Both the position numbers and the translations under genes were made by a program. Shown piece by piece: positions 59,642 through 64,000 of a stretch of DNA of 64,000 nucleotides. Source of the stretch: JAMQPK01 sp035937795 (lineage in GTDB: Bacteria > Acidobacteriota > Vicinamibacteria > Vicinamibacterales > JAMQPK01); the NCBI GenBank assembly GCA_035937795.1, contig DASZHO010000089.1, positions 1-64,000 of the forward strand, read 5' to 3'. Positions within the stretch are counted from its first letter, which is position 1. The number at the start of each line of letters is the position of its first letter. The notes under the pieces were generated by a model. It did not search any database. It was given only the letters and a program-made list of their open reading frames with translations, and was not told where the DNA came from.

Positions 59642-60886
59642 CTAGGCGGGGACTTCGGCGCCGACCAGATTCCGTTCGGCGGCGCGAGCGTTCACTTGCC
59701 ATAGCGCCAGCATTCCAAGCGCGACACAAGCTATGCTGATCCAGGCTTCCGCGTTCAACATGCCCGACGCATGCCAGCGGTCGTACGCCCACCCGTCGAA
59801 TGCCGTCATATACACGCAAGGAATATTTCCGAGCGATGCCATGATGGCGTATTTCGTGGAGGCCGCTCCCCGGCCGATGGCATTGAGCACGAGCGCCGAA
59901 AAGCTTGCGTTGGCCATGCCCAGCGAGAGCGCGTAGCACAGCACCCACGCGCTGTACTCAAGCGGCGTACGCGGCGCCAGGGCCATGACAATCGCGACGA
60001 CCGCCATGAAGCTGCCGGAGATGAAGTAGGTCCACCAACGCCCGACGCGATCCGCCATCTGGCCGCCGGCGAAGCATCCGATGGCGCTCGCGACGCTGCT
60101 CAAAACGCCTGTGGCCAGCGCCACCGTGTCCGGCGTCGCGCGCCAGTCGGGAGCAATCGCGGACCACAAGTTGGACGCTCCGGCAGCTCCGATAGGGCAC
60201 GCGACCAGTGCAATCGTCAGCAGCACAATCGGCGACCGAATCAGCTCGCGGAAATCGCTGCCGATGTCGCGCACGCGCCGGCCGATTCGTTCGCCCGCGA
60301 CCGGCTGGACATCGGGCACCAGGTAGAGCGCGGCCGTGCACACCAGCATGGCGAGCGCCAATACCGATCCGGCGAGCTGGCTCGAGAAATGGCTGGCGAG
60401 CCACACTCCCGCCCCGCCCCCCAGGCCGAAGCCCCCAAGATTCCCCATTTGATACCAGCCCGCGGCCCGTCCCTTTTCGTTCTCGGCGACCGCATGCGCC
60501 ATCAAACCGCCCACCGGCAACACGACCAGGGTGCCGGCGACCTGTGAGATGAATACCATCACGGTCAGCAGCGCCGTGGCGCCCGGGCGAATGGGGATGA
60601 GACTGAGCAGGAACAGCGAGCCGGCGCAGGTCCCCAGGCCGATCCTGTACCATTTGCGGAGCGACAGAGTCAGATCGGCGATCGGGCCCCACAGGAACCG
60701 CCAGATGTTTGCTGAAAGGCCAACGGCGACAATCGCCGCCGCGGCACCGACCGAAAATCCAGCGCGCGTCAGCACAAACGGCAACGTGACGCCGACAAAA
60801 CCGGCGCTGATGCCCATGGGCAGCACCAGAAAGAAGAAGATGAAGGGTCGTGTGCGAGAGCCTTGGTGCATATGAAGGGGCAGCAT
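59642..60886 (-). CDS. Major facilitator superfamily transporter
   Basis: A 414-residue protein with 12 predicted membrane helices. The first loop is short and lacks the full MFS GxxxD motif A. Conserved traits include LPVGGLMAHAVAENEKGRAAGWYQMGNLGGFGLGGGAGVWLA (helix 4-5 region) and a central cytoplasmic loop (RIGRRVRDIGSDFREL). The pattern recalls muropeptide-permease (AmpG-like) proteins; the substrate is unknown. It is last in the queE-to-MFS minus-strand run. Confidence 0.8.
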   Translation of the reverse strand: MLPLHMHQGSRTRPFIFFFLVLPMGISAGFVGVTLPFVLTRAGFSVGAAAAIVAVGLSANIWRFLWGPIADLTLSLRKWYRIGLGTCAGSLFLLSLIPIRPGATALLTVMVFISQVAGTLVVLPVGGLMAHAVAENEKGRAAGWYQMGNLGGFGLGGGAGVWLASHFSSQLAGSVLALAMLVCTAALYLVPDVQPVAGERIGRRVRDIGSDFRELIRSPIVLLTIALVACPIGAAGASNLWSAIAPDWRATPDTVALATGVLSSVASAIGCFAGGQMADRVGRWWTYFISGSFMAVVAIVMALAPRTPLEYSAWVLCYALSLGMANASFSALVLNAIGRGAASTKYAIMASLGNIPCVYMTAFDGWAYDRWHASGMLNAEAWISIACVALGMLALWQVNARAAERNLVGAEVPA

Positions 60887-60892
60887 CGGGCT

Positions 60893-61375
60893 TCAGCCTG
60901 CCCAGTCCTTTTTCAGCAGCAGCTCCTCAATTCGGTAGGCGTGCAGGAAGTCGTGGAGCGCCAGATGGCGAAACATGATCATCACCGAATACCGGGCGTA
61001 CTCCCCGTGCTCGGCCGTCCGCGCCCACTCTTCCGGCGTCAGCCGCCGGATCCGTTCGACCAGGCGCCCGCGGTCGCTCACATATTGGTCCAGCGACCGG
61101 TTCAGATCCATCTGCAGGAGCATGTCGTCGGGATCGGCCTGGTCCGGAAGGTAGGGCCTGATGACGGGATTTGGATCGCGCAGCATCTGGTCGAGCCGGC
61201 CAAAAAACAACTGATGGACGACGGCGAGATGACACGCGTGTTCGTGCGCCGACCATTTTCGCGGCGCCGGCCGCCGCTTGAGGATTGGCGATGGAACTTC
61301 GCGCACCAACGGAAGGATGACCTGCGGCGCCCGTTCGAGCGCGTCGATGACAGCCGTTATGGCGCCGTCATTCAT
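60893..61375 (-). CDS. DinB/YfiT-like metal-dependent protein
   Basis: A 160-residue protein from the ATG at 61375, which overlaps the VOC stop (ATGA). Four-helix DinB-type fold: RKWSAHEHACHLAVVHQLFFGRLDQML, and RHLALHDFLHAYRIEELL. The His residues H50, H53/H59 and H135/H139 are candidates for the metal triad. Roles of DinB proteins range from thiol-cofactor transfer to unknown; none can be assigned here. Confidence 0.8.
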   Translation of the reverse strand: MNDGAITAVIDALERAPQVILPLVREVPSPILKRRPAPRKWSAHEHACHLAVVHQLFFGRLDQMLRDPNPVIRPYLPDQADPDDMLLQMDLNRSLDQYVSDRGRLVERIRRLTPEEWARTAEHGEYARYSVMIMFRHLALHDFLHAYRIEELLLKKDWAG

Positions 61376-61752
61376 CCCTTGAACTCCGTAAGCGACAGCG
61401 TGTTTCCATCCGGATCCTTGAACCATGCGACCTTGGCGCCGCCTGGCGCGGTCCACACGCCGTCTTTGTCCTGATCGAGAAAGCCGTACCGCTGGAAGGC
61501 GACGCCGCGCTTCACGAGATCGCGGATCGACTGCGTGATATCGGGAACCGTCCAGCCGAGGACAGTAAACGCGGCCGGCTGCAGCTCCCGCACGATCGCC
61601 ACGCGAAGCATCGTGCCGGCGGCATCAAACGCCAGCGCAAACCCGTCTTCGCTCACGAGGCTCAAACCGAGCGTCCCGGCATAGAACGCCCTGGCGGCGT
61701 CCGGATTTGTCGTGGCAACAAAGGCGATGATGGGCGCCGATTTCAGCGTCAT
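61372..61752 (-). CDS. VOC-superfamily (glyoxalase/bleomycin resistance-like) protein
   Basis: A 126-residue protein with two beta-alpha-beta-beta-beta modules: APIIAFVATTNPDAARAFYAGTLGLSLVSEDGFALAFDAAG and WTAPGGAKVAWFKDPDGNTLSLTEF. Metal ligands are not fully evident: the C-terminal Glu is in LSLTEF, but an N-terminal His is missing. It is probably a binding protein or an enzyme of unknown substrate. It overlaps the AlaX gene by 4 bp. Confidence 0.85.
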   Translation of the reverse strand: MTLKSAPIIAFVATTNPDAARAFYAGTLGLSLVSEDGFALAFDAAGTMLRVAIVRELQPAAFTVLGWTVPDITQSIRDLVKRGVAFQRYGFLDQDKDGVWTAPGGAKVAWFKDPDGNTLSLTEFKG

Positions 61753-62942
61753 GACGATCTGACCGCGTCCCTGGCCAGGGCCAGAATCTCCGGAGCCGAG
61801 CCCGCCAGTCCTCCACCCTGGGCCATCCCGCCCTTGCCGCCGCCTTTCCCGCCGAAACGTTCGATGAGTTTCCTGAGAATGGCGCCCGCATCGATGGCGA
61901 CATCCTGCGATCGAGCCACCACAACGAGCGCAGGCGTCTCGGCAGAGATAAGGACCGCCACCTTACCGGGGTCAGCAGCGATGGTCGAAGCCAGCTTCTT
62001 CAGTCCATTCGCGTCCCAGCCTGAGACCGCTTCGGACACCAGCATCACGTGTCCGACGCTCTGACCCTTCGCGCCGAGCGCCGCGGCCTCATGAGCCGCG
62101 AGCCTCTCCTGAAGGCGCTCGCGATCTTTCTGCTGCGCGCGGCTGGCCGTCTGCATCTTCTCTATCGCGGCGGGCAACTCTTCCGGCAGCACAGATAGCA
62201 GCCGGACGCCGCCGGTCACGGCGTCGTTCAACACGTGAAACGCGCGCAGGGCGCGGCCGCCGCACACAAACTCGATCCTCATTCCGCCTTTGAAGCGCTC
62301 GGCTCCTGCGATCGCGATGATGCCGATTGCGCCAGTCCTACTCACGTGCGTTCCGCCGCACGCCGACAGGTCGTAGTCCTCGATCTCGATGATGCGCAGA
62401 TCGCCTGTGCGCGCGGGATCCTTTCGAAGCGGCAGTTTGGCGGCTTCAGCCGATGTGACAAAGCGCATGGAGACCTCCCGGTCCTCCCACACAATCCTGT
62501 TCGCCGCACTTTCGGCTGCGGCAATCTGCCCGGCCGCCACCTCCTTGTCCAGATCGATCGTGGCTGACGAAGCGCCGAGATGGAAACTCACGGTCCGCGC
62601 GCCAGCCTCGCGGTCGAACGCCGCCGAGAGCAGATGCTGCCCGCTGTGCTGCTGCATATGGTCGAATCGCCGATCCCAGGCGATATGCCCGCGCACGCGG
62701 GCATTCTTCGCGAGGTCCCGATCGACGAGATGGCCGATCGTCCCGTCCTCCCGGTCGAAGACGTCGAGCACCGTCGCCTCTCCCAGGGTGCCGGCGTCGC
62801 AGGGCTGCCCGCCCGACGTGGGATAGAACGCCGTGCGATCGAGGGTCACCTCCCAGTGGCCCTCCTTGGGGGCGACGTCGCGGACGACCGCGTCGAATTC
62901 CACCAGGTAGGAGTCGGTGTAGTACAGGCGTTCTTCGTTCAT
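61749..62942 (-). CDS. Alanyl-tRNA editing protein (AlaX-like, with DHHA1)
   Basis: A 397-residue protein from the ATG at 62942. The AlaRS editing-like zinc site is HMQQHSGQHLL (HxxxH) and SACGGTHVSRTG (CxxxH), in a domain of about residues 1-240. The C-terminal DHHA1 domain (residues 320-390) includes a Gly-rich loop FGGKGGGKGGMAQGGG. It hydrolyses mischarged Ser- or Gly-tRNA(Ala). It lacks an aminoacylation domain, so it is not AlaRS itself. The Gly-Lys run is the DHHA1 signature. Confidence 0.9.
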   Translation of the reverse strand: MNEERLYYTDSYLVEFDAVVRDVAPKEGHWEVTLDRTAFYPTSGGQPCDAGTLGEATVLDVFDREDGTIGHLVDRDLAKNARVRGHIAWDRRFDHMQQHSGQHLLSAAFDREAGARTVSFHLGASSATIDLDKEVAAGQIAAAESAANRIVWEDREVSMRFVTSAEAAKLPLRKDPARTGDLRIIEIEDYDLSACGGTHVSRTGAIGIIAIAGAERFKGGMRIEFVCGGRALRAFHVLNDAVTGGVRLLSVLPEELPAAIEKMQTASRAQQKDRERLQERLAAHEAAALGAKGQSVGHVMLVSEAVSGWDANGLKKLASTIAADPGKVAVLISAETPALVVVARSQDVAIDAGAILRKLIERFGGKGGGKGGMAQGGGLAGSAPEILALARDAVRSS

Positions 62943-62955
62943 GAGAATGGCCGCA

Positions 62956-63621
62956 CTACCGCAGCAAGGGATCCTCGATGCCCGCCTCGGCGAAGCCGCG
63001 CGCCCGCAACACGCAGCTGTCGCAGCGGCGGCAGGGCGCGCCGTGCGGCAGCGGGTCGTAGCAGCTGTGCGTGAGGCCGTAGTCGAGGCCCAGCGCCACA
63101 CCCCGCCGGATAATCTCGGCCTTGGTCATCGACGAGAGCGGCGCGCGGATATGAAAGCGTCCGCCGTTCACCCCCGCCTTGGTGGCCAGCGTGGCCAATC
63201 GCTCGAACGCTTCGATGTACTCCGGCCGGCAATCGGGATAGCCTGAATAGTCGAGCGCGTTCACGCCGATGATGATATCGAATGCGCCGAGCACCTCTGC
63301 CCACGCCAGCGCGAGCGACAGCAAGACTGTGTTGCGCGCGGGAACGTAAGTCGACGGGATCACGTTCGGGTCCGGCCCGCCTTTCGGCACCTCTCCATCG
63401 CCCACCAACGCCGAGCCGCCGACCGAGCCGAGATCCACAGCCAGCTCGCGGTGCGCGGCGACGCCCAGCGCTTCGGCGACTCTGCGCGATGCCAGGATCT
63501 CATGCGCGTGGCGCTGGCCGTACTTGACGGTCAGCGCGTACAACTCGAAGCCGGACGCACGCGCGATGGCCGCCGCGGTGTAGGAGTCGAGGCCGCCGCT
63601 GAGAAGGACCACCGCCTTCAT
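62956..63621 (-). CDS. queC: 7-cyano-7-deazaguanine synthase
   Basis: A 221-residue PP-loop ATPase that converts 7-carboxy-7-deazaguanine to preQ0 in queuosine synthesis. The PP-loop is LLSGGLDSYTA (residues 6-16). The zinc ligands are in CYDPLPHGAPCRRCDSCVLRARGF, with four Cys. Other conserved parts are YGQRHAHEI and FVPARNTVLLSLALAWAE-like (YVPARNTVLLSLALAWAEVLG). It lies 3 bp after queE. Confidence 0.97.
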   Translation of the reverse strand: MKAVVLLSGGLDSYTAAAIARASGFELYALTVKYGQRHAHEILASRRVAEALGVAAHRELAVDLGSVGGSALVGDGEVPKGGPDPNVIPSTYVPARNTVLLSLALAWAEVLGAFDIIIGVNALDYSGYPDCRPEYIEAFERLATLATKAGVNGGRFHIRAPLSSMTKAEIIRRGVALGLDYGLTHSCYDPLPHGAPCRRCDSCVLRARGFAEAGIEDPLLR

Positions 63622-63624
63622 CGG

Positions 63625-64000
63625 CTACACACCACGGACCTCCGGACCCCAGATGTGCTTGTGGATCTGGAGCTGAAGCCGAACGGGCAGCCGATCCTGC
63701 AGAATCCATTCCGAGAGAGGCTTCGGATCCATCACGCCGTGAACGGGCGAGAACAGCACAGCCGCGCAGCGCCGGTCCAGCGCATGGCGGGTGACGAGAT
63801 CCCGTGAAAACTCGTAGTCCACGCGGTCCTTGATCACGAACTTCACCTGGTCGCGCGAGCCGAGCCGTTCGAGATTGCCCCAATCGTTGCCGTCGGCCTC
63901 GCCGCTGCCGGGGCACTTCACATCCATCACCTTCACAACGGCGCCGGGCACGCGGCTCACATCCACCTGGCCGCCCGTTTCAAGCAGCACCGTGCGCCCG
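63625..64000 (-). CDS. queE: 7-carboxy-7-deazaguanine synthase, C-terminal part (cut by right edge)
   Basis: About 125 codons, open to the window edge. This is the C-terminal part of a radical SAM enzyme that turns 6-carboxytetrahydropterin into 7-carboxy-7-deazaguanine, the substrate of QueC. Matching segments are GRTVLLETGGQVDVSRVPGAVVKVMDVKCPGSGE and the end LQIHKHIWGPEVRGV. The CxxxCxxC cluster would be off the window. The GTG at 63990 is internal, not the start. Confidence 0.9.
   Translation of the reverse strand, partial: GRTVLLETGGQVDVSRVPGAVVKVMDVKCPGSGEADGNDWGNLERLGSRDQVKFVIKDRVDYEFSRDLVTRHALDRRCAAVLFSPVHGVMDPKPLSEWILQDRLPVRLQLQIHKHIWGPEVRGV

Noticed and set aside
63625..63990. A complete small protein starting at the GTG at 63990
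   Set aside because: The frame continues to the window edge and the sequence on both sides of the GTG matches the interior of QueE.

Overview
The window reads as a chromosomal segment of a GC-rich, Gram-negative-type bacterium. The best fit is an acidobacterium, probably of the Vicinamibacteria type. This rests on gene content: a winged-helix/TPR regulator, a 'VWFA-related' secreted protein, a HEXXH protein, a carboxypeptidase-regulatory/TPR protein, a GldA/GldF/GldG/DUF4340 cluster, a polyproline Pal lipoprotein and multihaem cytochromes. No phylogeny was run. No rRNA, tRNA, phage, transposase or CRISPR was recognised, and no gap longer than 300 bp lacks a gene.

Layout. 1-3195: a regulator cut by the left edge, a HEXXH protein and a TPR protein. 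3328-5752 (minus): the F0 half of ATP synthase (atpF, E, B, I, Z) with no F1 genes. 5827-15469 (minus): a complex I operon (nuoA, C, D, H, J, K, L, M, N) that lacks exactly the flavin and Fe-S subunits (B, E, F, G, I). 15665-23767 (plus): a VWA protein, then hemX-hemA-hemC-cobA/hemD-hemB-hemL, which is haem synthesis from glutamyl-tRNA to uroporphyrinogen III with a siroheme branch. 23853-26793 (minus): a glycine-zipper periplasmic protein and two c-type cytochromes. 26804-32429 (minus): rseP, dxr, cdsA, uppS, truA and pyrE, for envelope lipid and isoprenoid supply. 32467-34386 (plus): two glycosyltransferases. 34265-38611 (minus): pyrR-pyrB-pyrC, a second PyrE-like transferase and a TIGR02757 protein, preceded by a PyrR-type RNA element. 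38852-40624 (minus): a membrane phosphodiesterase. 40646-43312 (plus): pyrK-pyrD-pyrF-glutaredoxin. With pyrE and pyrRBC this gives every step of UMP synthesis after carbamoyl phosphate. 43327-48045: Pal, a methyltransferase, and a minus-strand operon of a LysW-like carrier protein, LarE and a GT39-like membrane protein. 48192-53301: a REC-PilZ protein, a CorC-like protein, a peroxiredoxin and a penicillin acylase. 53350-59581 (plus): a GldA/F/G-DUF4340 ABC system and a PBP4-type peptidase. 59642-64000 (minus): queE (cut by the right edge), queC, an AlaX-type editing protein, VOC, DinB and MFS genes.

The features that most deserve a second look are: (i) a dispersed AT-richer heptamer array, unit RGTARAA, at four intergenic sites, where three host genes take their stop codon from the repeat; (ii) a LysW-family carrier with a large acidic insertion, translationally coupled to a LarE sulfur transferase; (iii) the split of complex I by cofactor content; and (iv) a PyrR-binding RNA element followed directly by a small leader ORF that overlaps pyrR.
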